Assembly: GCA_029204225.1 (NCBI GenBank)
Contig: CM055108.1
Coordinates: forward strand, 9,545,805-9,609,804
Source: Diphasiastrum complanatum
Lineage: Eukaryota > Streptophyta > Lycopodiopsida > Lycopodiales > Lycopodiaceae
DNA length: 64,000 nt
Reading direction: 5' to 3'
Below are positions 1 to 17,629 of this stretch, one piece after another (position 1 is the first letter of the stretch; every line of letters starts with the position of its first letter). A program made the translations under genes and the position numbers. The notes under the pieces were generated by a model. That model had not been told where the DNA came from. It ran no database searches and was given only the letters and a program-made list of their open reading frames with translations.

Positions 1-1061
1 ATAGTGCTTTGTCCTTCTTTCTATACCATTGTCTGGCTGCTTGTTTCAGACCATACATGCTTTTATTCATGTGACCGAATTCTGGATATTTTTGGCTTAC
101 AAAACCAAGTGGGTGGTGCATGAATAAGTCTTCTTCCAATTCTGCTTGCAAGAAAGCAGTCTTCTCATCCACAATATGGATTTTCAAACCACTACATACG
201 CGAATAACAAGCGAATTGATGTATGTTTGACTACCGGTAAGAAAGTATCAATGTAGTCAATCCCATACTTCTGTGAAAGTCCTTTAGAAACTAACCTTGC
301 TTTGTATTTGATGTTCTCTCCAGTAGGAGCTGTTTTGATCTTGTAGATCCACTTGCATTTGACTGGTTTCATTCCATCAAGAATAGGTGCAAGTGTCCAT
401 ACATTATTCTTATGCATGGATGACATTTCGTCCTCCATTGCTTGAATCCAGCGATCTATATATGGTCTATCAACAGCTTCCTCGAATGTTTGAGGTCCGT
501 CAAAGAAACCACAAAATTCAATGGTTGTATTAAAAACATCCTGACAATACTTTTTTGGTGGTTTACGTTGTCTGTCATATCTTCTCATAGGTGGTTTTGA
601 GTTTGATTCTGATTTGAGCTTTTTTGCTGGAATTCGAACTAGCGATTTGAGTCTGTCAAGTACTCGATCTTGACCTCCCTCTGAATCTGGTAATTCTCTT
701 TCATCTTTAGCTTGTTTTACTTTTGTCATCGTTGGTAACTCATAATAGTTTTTGAGAATTTCATAGCCGACTAGATCACTGTCTGCTATGTATTTCGACT
801 CATCGAATTTGACATCTCGAATAACTTTTATCTTGCCAGTTTCGGATACATAGACACGATAATATGACGAATGTAACTCGAATCCTACCAGAAAATATTG
901 TTTTGTCTTTTCATCGAGTTTCTTTCTCAGCTTAATTGGTATGTGCATGTACACTGCGCAATCAAATGTCTGAAGATGTGCAAGATTTGGCTGCGACTTC
1001 CACCATATCTCATGAGGAGTTTTATCCGGTATCCGAGATTTCATGTGCATTGCCTCTAGAA
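1..1061 (-). pseudogene. Ty1/copia pol fragment: integrase C-terminus into reverse transcriptase
   Basis: On the minus strand this reads from the end of a copia integrase (GFELHSSYYRVYVSETGK, RDVKFDES) through the low-complexity linker into the reverse transcriptase start (VKCKWIYKIK, YKARLVSKG). The reading frame stops at 184-186. The reverse transcriptase continues in another frame down to base 1 (KIHIVDEKTAFL, SMYGLKQAARQWY), so a small indel near 180-190 has broken it. It has no intact pol gene and runs off the window edge. Together with 1848-3179 it forms one minus-strand element interrupted at about 1062 by a plus-strand fragment. The protein signatures make the family assignment firm. 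Confidence 0.9.
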
Positions 1062-1847
1062 ACTAGGAAGAAGGAAGATCCTAGTGCAGTTAAAGGAATT
1101 TTTGTAGGATATGCATCCATTAAAAAAGCATACAAAGTATATCTTCCTTCTACTGACAAGAATATTGTTAGTAGAGATGTGATCTTCCATGAAGATCAGA
1201 AATTTAACTTGGATGATGCACAGCTCAAGGAGTCTCATGCAAGATCAATCATCAATCTTGATGTTGTTCAAGAGGTGGTGAGGCCGAGGCCTGAGGAGGA
1301 GCAAATTCAAGCTACCACACCAAGAAGATCTACACGAGCAAGATCTGAGCCAAGAAGGCTCACATATGATGAAGAAGGAAGCCAAGTGGAAGGTGAAACT
1401 TCCTATCATGCTCTCTTCATATCAGATGAAGAGCCTAAAGGTGTCCAAGAAGCTCTTCAATCCAAGATTTGGGTTGAAGCAATGACCCAAGAGTTTGAAG
1501 CCCTGATGTCAAACAACACATGGGAGCTTGTGGAGCCACCAAACAACATGCATGTGATTGGATGTAAGTGGGTTTTCAGAATCAAGAATAATCATGATGG
1601 ATCTATCAATAAGTATAAAGCAAGACTTTGTGCCAAAGGCTACTCACAAATCAAAGGTCTTGACTATGAAGACACCTTTGCACCAATTGCAAAGATGGTA
1701 ACAATCCGAATATTTATATCTCTTGCATGTTTTCACAATTGGAGTATGTTCCAGCTTGATGTTTCTAATGCATTTCTCAATGGTTACCTTGAGGAGGAGA
1801 TTTCAATAGAGCAACCTCCAAGTTTTGTGAAAGAAGGTTCCATCTGA
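1062..1847 (+). pseudogene. Nested plus-strand Ty1/copia pol fragment
   Basis: About 260 codons are open on the plus strand. They encode an integrase C-terminus (GIFVGYASIKKAYKVYLPST, SRDVIFHED), a linker with TPRRSTRARSEPRR, and the beginning of the RVT_2 reverse transcriptase (GCKWVFRIK, KYKARLCAKGYSQ, QLDVSNAFLNGYLEEE), ending abruptly after FVKEGSI. Sequence upstream of about 1062 and downstream of 1847 is coding on the opposite strand for a different copia element. The fragment therefore has two sharp junctions and replaces the expected integrase core of the host element. No LTRs or other domains accompany it, so it is a truncated insertion or a rearrangement product. Confidence 0.88.
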
Positions 1848-3179
1848 TGTATGCCATTGTGTTTTTTCAAGTACACTGTTCTCCTTCACATTGAACAGTT
1901 TACAAGAGTTCTTTGTGAAGGTTACTGACAGGCCTGTATCGACTATCTTCGCTACGGATAAAAGATCTTTGTCAAGAGTAGGGACATAGAGAACTTCCTC
2001 TAGTTTCTTGTCACCCTGATTTGTGTCCAGCCATAGTACACCAGTTCCATCAACCACGTGTTTAGAACCATCTCCAAGTATAATGAATCTCGAATAGTTC
2101 ATCTTCTTGTACTCAGACAAAATTTGTTTCGAGAAAACAAAATGTGAGGTGGCTCCCAAATCAAGTACTACTTCTCGAATTGAATTAGATGAATAGCATA
2201 GATCAGCACTAACATGAGCCGCTGAGTTCCTTGTCGCCCTCTCTTCTGCTGCTTTAGAGCATTATGCTTTGTCTTCAACATAGTTTCAATTTGAAGGTTC
2301 ACTTTGATTTTGCTCCTTTTTGTTTCTAGGATTCTGATAACAGTCTACTGCTGCGTGACCCCGTTTATGACAATGAATGCATTCAATTTTTGAATTTAAC
2401 CAGCACTTTTCTTTTGTGTGACCTAATCTTCTGCATCTATTGCAGATCTTCTTATCACCATAATTCTTCTGTTGTTTACCAGATTGTTGTTCATTTGTCT
2501 TAGACTCATTCTTTTTAGATGACTCCCTCTTAAACTTAGACTTCTTAGAAGATTTATTCTTCTAAGTAAATAGAGCATTTTCAGAATCACTAGTGTCATC
2601 ATAGCGTTCACGAGCTTCTACTTTTTTTTTAACTCCGTCTATTGTCTTTTGAAGTGTCATTGTCGCATCTTTTGCCAATAAGGTTCTTGTTGTGTGGAAT
2701 GACCTAGGTAGGGCTTGAATAAAATAACTAAGTTGTTTATCCTTAGAAATTGTATTTTTTGCACCAAAATTCTACAAGGAAATAACCGGGTCTTTATCTT
2801 TCATACAAATGTGTTCGGGTCTTTGTCGTCTCACTGTAGGTAAGTTAATTGGTCTTCCAAGAACATGATCTGATTACGAGATCGAGTCTCATTCTTGGTT
2901 TTCAATTCTTCTCATAAATCTTTTGCATTCAAAATTTATGTAGGATTTAGCATTATATTGTCATGCATTGAAGACGCAATAATTGCTATAGCTTTGTCAT
3001 TTTTTAAACTCCATTCTCGAAGTTCTTTGCCAGGAGTAGCTATTGGCTTCTCCTCTATTGGTTCTACCCATTGTCATAGACCTTCGCCCTTCAATAAGAG
3101 TGAAGTCTTTAATTTCCAAATCAAGTAGTTTGAAACTTCTGGATCCAAGCTCAGCTTGAATATTGATGATTGACGACAT
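1848..3179 (-). pseudogene. Ty1/copia gag and protease, decayed
   Basis: Read on the minus strand, the gag start lies near 3179 (MSSIINIQAELGSRSFKLLD). A CCHC zinc knuckle lies at about 2340-2450 (ECIHCHKRGHAAVDC, preceded by a second Cys-rich stretch, ICNRCRRLGHTKEKC). The retropepsin follows at about 2159-1850 (GATSHFVFSKQI, LEEVLYVPTLDKDLLSVAKI). Gag between 2620 and 2990 is broken by stops and frameshifts. It is the 5' part of the element whose pol remnant lies at 1-1061. The GAG-pre-integrase and integrase core are missing at the nested insertion. Confidence 0.85.
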
Positions 3180-3252
3180 TTTCTATTTCTGAATCACTCC
3201 AGATAGCGGCTTGCTGATGGATGTATGAAGAATGTTGAGAGGGATGCGAAGA

Positions 3253-3359
3253 TACCACTGTATTGACTTTGATTCATTCTAGTACCATTGTATCAGCTTT
3301 GAACCTGTACACTTTGATACCACTGTATCAGTTTTAATTTCGTAAGCTTTAATACCACT
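3253..3359 (-). repeat. Tandem PBS-like repeats beside the LTR
   Basis: Immediately inside the LTR end the minus strand carries several successive versions of CAGTGGTATNAAAG, about 35-40 bp apart. The one abutting the LTR (GTGGTATTAAAGC) matches the usual copia initiator-Met tRNA primer site TGGTATCAGAGC. The next two or three (ACAGTGGTATCAAAG, ACAATGGTACTAG, ACAGTGGTATCTTC) lie in the leader. Only the first is in the normal priming position. The rest look like local tandem duplication of the primer site region. Confidence 0.6.
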
Positions 3360-4288
3360 GTAGGAAAAATCGTAATTATTCTTCCACAGAGAACACGATG
3401 AAAGTTTGAATAAATCAAAATAATATCAGTGTCTTCAATAGGGTTTGTATCTGATCTATGTACTAATAGAACAATATTTGTCTTGATTGAATATGCATAT
3501 AGAAATAATATGCGGAAGTAAGAGACAACTTAAGATAATTTTTAGACAAACATAAACTATTCAATCAAAAATGAATTTATAATTCTGAATCTGAATCAAT
3601 ATACATCTCTTATTGTCTTATCTCGCTGCTGTGTCTCTAATTGAGTGAGTGAGTTACAATGAGTAGTGCACATGTATTTATATTGCTAGAGGACAGGTCT
3701 TTTGGCCTTTTATTTACAAGTCTTTTGGTCTTTTAATGCTGTAATAGTAGATATATAATTGTTTACGACTGTTGATACTCAAATAGATGCTCTATTTTTA
3801 GGGCCAAATAAATTTTGTTCGCGAATTATTCGTGATAGTCCATCTCTTCGTCTCAGCTTCGTGTTTTGCAAATTGTTTGTGAAACTTGTCTCTTCGCGAC
3901 ATTTTCATCTTTCACAAATTGTTCACGACAGATGACAACTTTTGAGCTTGAAGAAGAACTTCAGAATATTTCGAGAACTATTCATGACAGTTTTGCGACA
4001 GGTGAGCTTGGAGAATAGTCTAGAAGATTTCATGAATTGTTCACGACAATTTCGCGACATCTAAGGTTTGAACAAAAAACAGATTATTTCGCGACAAGAT
4101 TCTATTTGCGAATCTTTCGAGTTTCAACAAGAAAAACCACGAGCTTCTACAAGAAACTGTTTCACGAATCTTTCGAGTTGACTGCAAGACAAATTTTGTG
4201 TGAATCTTTCGAGTTGGTCAAAATAGAAATGTTTCAAGTTCACGTTCGTTCTTTCTCATTCTGTGTCAAAGGCTTTAAAGTAGAGACA
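3359..4288 (-). repeat. Ty1/copia LTR (about 930 bp), shared by two elements
   Basis: In minus orientation it begins TGTCTCTACTTT after a purine-rich tract at 4289-4310 and ends TTCCTACA next to a primer-binding site at 3346-3358. A closely similar sequence lies inverted at 6266-7085, which supports the LTR call. Sequence on its upstream side (4289-6265) is the 3' end of a copia pol gene. Sequence on its downstream side (below 3359) is the leader and gag of another copy. One LTR thus serves as the 3' LTR of one element and the 5' LTR of the other, the arrangement expected from unequal recombination between LTRs. Boundaries are accurate to a few bases. Confidence 0.75.
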
Positions 4289-6265
4289 CGATGTTTCTTC
4301 AGCTACCTCTTAAAGCATGTATTTTACTGATACCCAAGTTGGCTCTCTGCCTTTCAAACATTGTCTTATCCAATGCCTTTGTAAATATATCAGCTACCAT
4401 CTGCTTTGTTGGTATGAAGACGGTCCTCAGCTCTCACCTTCTCAACCATATCCCTGATCAAGTGATACTTGATGGCAATGTGCTTCGTTCTGAAATGAAA
4501 CATTGGGTCTTTTGTCAGATGAATAGCAGAGTTGTTGTCCATGTGTAGGATCAACGGTTCATTAGTGCTCTATCCTAGTCCACCTAGGAACTATCTGAGC
4601 CATTTTAGCTAATTGGCCATCATGGCTGTAGCAATGTATTCTGTCTCACAGGATGATTGGATAGTTATTGTTTGCTTTCTGCTGATCCAAATAACAGCAG
4701 CATTGACTGCTATGGTGCATCCTCCTAAGACGCTTTTACTATCATCTTTCAGAGATGCCCAGCTTGCATCATTGTAGGATTTAATCTCGAATCCTGCATC
4801 TCGACAATAGCATAGGTCGTAGTCATTCATGTTCTGTAGGTATTGCAAGATCCTCTTGGCGATCTTCCAATGTGTTGGACCCGAATTGATATTGAATTGG
4901 CTCAATCTGAACACTGTGTAAGCAATGTCTAGCTGCGTGTTGTCTTCCAAGTACATCAAAGAACCAAGCCTTTTGTAAGGCTTATGCTCCAGTGTTTGTC
5001 GTTCTGCTTCATCTCTAGGACAGCCTTCATTTGTCAGTACTGCACAAGGAATCATTGGAGTATTTACTCCCTTACAATCTGCCATGTCAAAATCATCAAT
5101 GATCCTTTGAATGTATCTTGACTAGTGTAGATAAAATCTCCCAACCTGAAGATCTCTATCGATCTATAAACCCAAGTAGCATTTGGCTTCTCCTAGGTCT
5201 GATATTTTGAAGTGCCTCAAAATATTTGCCTTCACCTGAGCAATCAGATTACCGCTTTGTGATAGGATCAGAGTGTCATCTACATAGACATCGATTATGA
5301 TAATCTCTCTGTTTATGATTTTCTCGTAAATGTTGCAGTCGACCATTAAAGGCTAGAAGCCCAAGGATCTAAGTGCGTGATCCTTCTTCTTGTACCACTG
5401 CCTGGCGGACTGTTTCAGTCCATAGATGCTTCTGTGCATTCTGCAGGCATAGTCAACAAGTGACTCACAGGGTAAAACCTGGTGGCTAGACCTCTTCTCT
5501 CCATGCAAGAAGGCTATCTTCTCGTCTACGATGTGGATCTTCAAATCATAGACAGCTGCATATGCAAATAATATGCATAGGGATGTGTGCTTCACAACAA
5601 GAGAAAATGTTTCTGTATAATCAATTTCATACCTTTGTAGCCTGGCTTTGTATCTCACTACATTGTCGTCTGGTCCATACTTGTGCTTGTAGACCCATTT
5701 ACACTTGACAGTCTTTTTGTCGACTGCCAAGTGGCTCGAGAGTCCATACCTTGTTTTGCTTCATGGAGCCCATTTCGTCTTCCATGGACTTGATCCACTT
5801 GTCCTTGTCTGGACAGTTGATTCTATATAAGTTTGTGGTTCACAGCTAAATCCACAGAATTCTTCTAAGCAGAAGATGAGTTGTCAGGTACGTATCTAAT
5901 TGGTGCTCTTCTTTGTTTTGCAGATCTCATTGGAGATAATACAGGCTCAACAACTGCTTTGCCTTTGTCATGTCTGCTGATAGCAGGACCTCGGTGTATC
6001 ACCAATGTGATGGGTACTCCCAATATATCGGTCTACTTGTCATCTAAACTATCATTCAGTTCAGCTAAAATTTGAGTATCTTCATTTGGATGCTCAAGGT
6101 CCATTCCCTCTGTCGATGTGGATAGGTCGTAGTACTATCTGTTGAGAACTTTATAGCTGATAGGATCTTCCTCAGCCATCGTTCTTGTCTCATCAAATTT
6201 GACATCTCTGATAATCTTCACTTCATTGGTTTCAGGCATGTATACTTTGTAGTATGTGTAGAACA
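4289..6265 (-). pseudogene. Ty1/copia pol (integrase end, RT, RNase H), decayed
   Basis: The minus strand encodes, from high to low coordinates: the integrase tail at 6130-6260 (YKVYMPETNEVKIIRDVKFDE), the RT start at 5353-5730 (VKCKWVYKHK, SIYGLKQSARQWYKKKDHAL), the YVDD catalytic box at 5164-5346 (IIIDVYVDDTLILSQ), and RNase H at 4609-5085 (SLMYLEDNTQLDIAYTV, SYNDASWASLKDDSKS, SSCETEYIATA). The pol C-terminus is at about 4310-4560. Stops separate these blocks. The element lacks gag, protease and most of integrase because it is cut at about 6265 by an inverted LTR copy. It ends in the LTR at 3359-4288. Confidence 0.9.
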
Positions 6266-7085
6266 ATTGATTAGACAGATCTTGATTCTACTAACAAAGC
6301 GCGCAGTTTACTTGAAAAAGGAAAAGAAAAAAACAAACGCGAATTCGAAACATTTCTATTCGAGACCAACTCGAAAGATTCGCAAAGGATTCGCAAAATT
6401 TGTCTTGCTGTCAACTCGAAAGATTCGCGAAACATTTCTTATAGAAGCTCATGATTTTCTTGTTGAAGCTCGAAAGATTCAAGAACAGAATCTTGTCGCG
6501 AAATATTTTGTTTCTTGTTCAAGCCTCAAATAATTGTTGCGAACAATTCGTGAAATCTTCTGGACTGTTCTTCAAGCTCACCTGTCATGAAACTATCTTG
6601 AACACTTCGCGAAATATTCTAGATTTCTTCTTCAAGCTCGAGAATTGTCATCTGTCGCAAACAATTCGTGAAAGACAAAAATGTCGCGAAGAGACAAGTG
6701 TCGCGAACAATTTGTGAAACACGAAGCTAAGACGAAGAGATGGACTGTCGCGAATAATTCACAAACAGAATATATTCGACCCTAGAAACAGAGCGTCTAT
6801 TTGAATATCAACCATCATAAACGATTAGATATCTACTGTTACAACATTGAAAGGCCAAAAGATCTGTCCTGTAGCAATATAAATACATGTGCACTACTCG
6901 TTGTAACACACTCACTCAATCAGAGACACAACAGCGAGATAAGACAACAAGAGATGTATATTGATGAATCAGATTCAGAGTTATAAAAATTTGTTTTTGA
7001 TCAATAGTTTCTTTTTGTCTAAATTGTCTTAAGTTGTCTCTTACTTCCGCATATAATTTTTGCACACATATTCAATCATAACTAA
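6266..7085 (+). repeat. Inverted, truncated copy of the copia LTR
   Basis: This is the reverse complement of most of the 3359-4288 LTR. Shared landmarks include AATCTTTCGAGTTGACAGC near 6400, the GAATATCAACC block near 6800, ATAAATACATGTGCACTACT near 6880 and the TTACTTCCGCATAT block near 7040. Similarity fades after about 7085, so roughly the last 250 bp of the LTR are missing. No plus-strand copia coding sequence adjoins it. It is either a truncated solo LTR or the broken end of an inverted element. Confidence 0.7.
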
Positions 7086-8817
7086 TCCTTATGTGATGTA
7101 GTCAGCATGCTAACTCACTCTATTTATGAACTCCAAGATTCATTGACAAGTAGATTATTCTTGTGAACAACCCTTCAAAATCTCACTTGATAGGACAGTA
7201 GGTGTTATGAAGATTCCATAATGCAAGTTATGTGCAGTTGTAGGTTTTCCGTAGAGCTTTGTAGGTTTTTTGAGCTATAAGAACTTTATGACTATTGTGG
7301 TTGATAGTGGTAGAACATGTGAATTATCACAATGGTTCAGTTGTTGATGGTGATTGAACAAAGAAAGGAATTTGCAATAAAAGTTGAATCATTGATGGAG
7401 AAGTACAGATGGAAAGAAAGTATAATAGAAAATAGGCACATCTTTGAGGGCTGCCACATGTTGTGGCATTGTAGTACTATTATCAAAAACAGACATACAA
7501 ACTTGACATTGTTTTGAAATATGGTGATCCATTTTCTTGATGTTGAATGCCATAAGAATCTTTTCTAGCCACATAGTCACCAAGTTATGTGAGGCTCTAT
7601 GCTGTTTGATTATTACTTCACTACTATTTTGAGGTGCTTTGCTATTCTCTTTACAAATGACTTTATGCATCTCATATTTGTAAGTGCTGTAAAATGCTTC
7701 TCATAGACCACTTTGATGTTTCAATAGTATATAGTACTGACATTGCACAAAGCATAGGAAGAGACTTGCTTAAAATGCTTCTTTGTTTCCAAGGGGAGAC
7801 TCAAACCTGGGACCAAAGAAACTTTGGATGTCAAGCTAACCAACTCAGCCAACCCCATTGGGTGACTTGCTTAAAATGAAGTAATTGTGTGCTTAAGAAT
7901 AAAAGTGGAGGCAAACTACATCTTATTCTTGCTACAGTTGCAACAACTTAAAGGAGCCAAGCAGTCATCATGATGCTCATTAAAGATTGTGTAACATATG
8001 TATTGCTTACGGACTCAAGTTAACCATCTACCCAATCTTTACTTGAATGTGAAGACTTTGCTTGGCAGTTTATCATTCAACCTACAGAGGATTAGATTCT
8101 GCAAAACTTCCGATTCCTTCAAAACTTACTTGTCAAGTTTTGCAAGGTAGCTTTCAGGGTGCCTGTTTGACGGAATCTGTAAGAAATGTCCGTGCTTCTC
8201 CCTTTCTTTTAATGGCAGTTACAAAACATCCAAGGGCAGATCATGAGTTTTTGAGGTTACGCAGCCCCCATACAAAGGCTGTAAGAATGTCTTATAAGGA
8301 GATTACAGCCCATAAAAAATCAAGTGTATCCATATAATCAATTCAGAGGATCCAGCTCGCCATCAATGTATGACTAATTTAACTAGCACAATGGACTTCT
8401 CCAATACATTAAAGACTCTGTGATCTCATGGGATGGTAATATCAAGAAGCATTGTGAGTAGATGTTTTAAGCTTGTAACATGTTTTTTCCATTAATATTT
8501 TTATACTTCAAAATACTGCATTGGAACCGTTTATTGGTTTAACTGAAAGGTAATTCAACACAAATCGTTTCATAATTTGAGAAAACTTGTTGGAGATTTT
8601 TAATCCTTCAACTGAAATGCAGATCAACATGCCAAGACTGTTGATCTCTTTAATGGGATTATTTTGATATATGAGTAGCTGACCAAAGTTGCCTGGGTAT
8701 TTAATGACAAGCTGTTAAATTCAAGACAGAATAATAACAAGTTATAGCATGTGTGTAACTTGAATTATCATGAAAAAGTCTTCAATCAACCAAAGTAAAA
8801 GCATGATAAACAAGAAA
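7086..8817. other. Spacer between LTR remnant and OAT gene 3' end
   Basis: AT-rich sequence with no reading frame I recognise. The only recognisable element is the SINE-like sequence at 7787-7865. The last few hundred bases before 8818 are the likely 3' UTR and polyadenylation region of the OAT gene. I could not place a convincing poly(A) signal. Confidence 0.5.
7787..7865 (-). repeat. tRNA-derived SINE-like sequence
   Basis: On the minus strand the segment carries a good RNA polymerase III A box (TGGCTGAGTTGGTTA, RC of 7837-7851) followed about 30 bp later by a B box-like AGGTTTGAGTC (RC of 7799-7809). That order and spacing fit a tRNA or a tRNA-derived SINE head. It does not fold into a convincing tRNA: the stretch between the boxes lacks a clear anticodon arm. 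A 3' tail is not obvious, so the length is a minimum. Confidence 0.45.

Positions 8818-15250
<6,433 letters not shown>

Positions 15251-15286
<36 letters not shown>
15251..15286. repeat. (CT)n tract directly upstream of the OAT start codon
   Basis: Eighteen dinucleotide units end one base before the OAT ATG (15249). On the gene's strand it is (GA)n and would form the last part of the 5' UTR. GA tracts in plant 5' UTRs and promoters are known binding sites for BBR/BPC-type GAGA factors. That this tract regulates OAT is inference. Confidence 0.9.
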
Positions 15287-15289
<3 letters not shown>

Positions 15290-15811
15290 ATTTCTGGTGC
15301 GATCCACTACCTCTTTCGTCCTTTTTAAGATTTCTTCATTTTTTTTTTGATCTGGATTTCCTTGAATTTGCGATCGCATATATTCCATTTCCCACTAGAC
15401 TTCCTATTGCAGCCACTCATTGTGAACCACCTGGCAAATGCTTGGTATTTAGCCTTATCTTTCAAAATAAAATAAAACCGTGAGAGCCTGAGTGAAAATG
15501 AAAACGAAAAATGGGTACCTAAACCAAAGCGGTCCAGAGTGGACCCACACTCTTTCTGCCTTGGTTTTATCATGTCACACTCACTAGAGACTAGAGAATG
15601 TGTTGTCATATTAATATACAGTATAAAGTATAAAGTGTAGATTCTCCATTCACAATGCCTACAAATTAATGCTCACTCTCTGTTGGAATACTTTTTGTTT
15701 TTGATAGCCTATGTGGTCAATGTAGTCTTTGCAAAAGTCAGCATTAAAGTCAATGCCTTAATTTTAAGGGTATGTGCACACAAAAAGCTTGTCACATTAT
15801 TTTATGACATG

Positions 15812-15813
<2 letters not shown>
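15287..15813. other. OAT upstream region
   Basis: Presumed 5' UTR start and promoter of the minus-strand OAT gene. It is not coding and no transposon sequence is recognised. An AT-rich patch at about 15460-15480 (minus strand TTTTATTTTATTTTG) could hold the core promoter, but there is no clear TATA box. Confidence 0.35.
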
Positions 15814-15878
<65 letters not shown>

Positions 15879-15879
15879 C
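15814..15879. repeat. (CT)28(CA)4 compound microsatellite
   Basis: About 28 CT units followed by a short CA run. It lies in spacer upstream of OAT. The sequence through to about 17150 is AT-rich and contains no recognisable gene. Confidence 0.95.
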
Positions 15880-17159
15880 TACACATAAATAGTTGTTCCT
15901 CTCTCTTTTTGTTCCTCTCTTTTTTGGCCTTGCATCGTAGATTGCAGTGGTATTAGATTGTAGCGGCCTTATTTCACCCAGGGTTAGCGAGGTTAGTGTT
16001 TCAAAGGGATAGAGAGTCTTTCCTTGGTATAGTTAGCTAATCTTTAGGATTATTCTACCCACCACGCTTACTTAACCCGCTCCTATCTAACCACCAAGAA
16101 AAGCACTAATAATCAGCATAATCCTCTTTTGCCTTCCCATCTCTCACCTCTCTTAGAAATAACAAAAAAATAGCAAATGCAAATAAGCAAATAACCACAA
16201 ATACTAACAAAATGTAAAGCATGAGAAGAGAGTGTGTGTGTGAGTGCAAGGATGTTCCGGTTGCAATTGGGCATAATTTTCTTCTCTTGTTTAAATATGC
16301 AAAATGGGTACAAGAGGTGGTTTTTTGTTCTTGGGAAAGCACTGCCCCTTCTCTCTAAATTGCTACTTCAAAGTTGCAAAGATTCTAATCCAAGCCCTTG
16401 ACTAAAAATCTAGTGGTTCTAGTTTATTGAAGTGAATTCGCATGTGTGCTAGGGATCTACCTTCGAGCAAGTTTGTGGCGTAAATTAATTGCTTCCCCAA
16501 AAGAAAAAGACAAAGGAATGATTCAATTAGATTCAGGATCAATCTTTTTTGTTCAAATTGGTCCAATGGTTGCTAGTTGGTTTGATATATTCTGTTAACT
16601 TTTGTTAAATATCATACGTAGGCGTCTAAGACACCCGAAAGTAATGCAAGTATTTTAGACATCTATGATAGCCATGAATTTTTTATTTGACATTCAACAT
16701 TAATCAGTGGAGTGAACATTTTGTTTTGAAAGGAATGTAAAAGCAAGCATTCAGTTTACAATTATTATACATATAGGAAATAGAATCACACACGTAGATG
16801 CAATAAGTAAATTTGTATAATGGAGCCACTTAGAGGTGTACTTAGATCGTTAAGAATCCTATGAGTGATCAGGCACTAATGTGCTTGAATGAGTTCATAA
16901 TAGTTGGGCACTGAGCGCAATGATCATACTCTGTTGCTTGAACATCTGATCATAAGTTATTGGCGCATCTCTATATCTCAGTACTTGATCGATATAGATA
17001 TAAACAAGATTGAATTAGAGATTTTATTGCTAATTCTAATCTGGTACGCTATGTTTTTATTCTAAATGAGTATTTACAAGATCATGCAGATTTGATCGAG
17101 TAGTGATGATGTCAATATTGGATCATGTAGAGAAAGTCACATTCTTTGAGTGATATCAT
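15880..17159. other. Spacer, no recognised gene
   Basis: AT-rich sequence with only short open stretches. Nothing protein-like was recognised on either strand. The right end may be degraded integrase sequence belonging to the copia fragment at 17160-17625, but I could not confirm this. Confidence 0.4.
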
Positions 17160-17625
17160 GAAAATTTCGACTAGGACTGTTCGAATTGAATGTATATCTA
17201 ACACACCTTTGGACGTGTTGTAAATCATACTTGAAAGGAGTTCTAGCATGCTTGGCTAGAATACAGTTTTGACAAACTATACAGTCTAGAATATTGTCGC
17301 AATCAAGATCTCAAACAATTGTTTTAGTAGACATATTTCTTAGACAAGTAAAATTGACATGACCCATTTGGTTATGCCATACTAAATCTCTATCTCCCAA
17401 AGTGGAAGTAGATAGAGCTTGAACAATCGAAGCATTGTAGTGACTAAGCTTGTAAAGATTACCTTGCCTCTTTTCGAGTGCAAGTACTTTTTGCTTTTCT
17501 CTAATATCGAAAAAGTATTAGAATCAAATTCATCTTTATGGCCCAAATCAGTGATTCTACTAATAGAAAGTAGATTTTTGGCTGTGAAAATTTGTCAAAA
17601 TTTGCAATTTTAGCTTGATTAAAAA
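17160..17625 (-). pseudogene. Ty1/copia GAG-pre-integrase fragment
   Basis: Translating the minus strand across frames gives NLLSISRITDLGHKDEFDS, then ERQGNLYKLS(H)YNAS, then LVWHNQMGHVNFTCLRNMS, followed by Cys-containing text (CQNCILAKHARTPFKYD). This is the end of a copia protease region and the His/Cys zinc-binding GAG-pre-integrase domain. Several frameshifts and at least one stop break it. It joins the following plus-strand copia remnant near 17625 in opposite orientation. Confidence 0.7.
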
Positions 17626-17629
17626 CTGT

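Noticed and set aside
7787-7865. A functional tRNA gene
   Set aside because: A and B boxes are present but no acceptor-stem pairing or anticodon loop could be traced.
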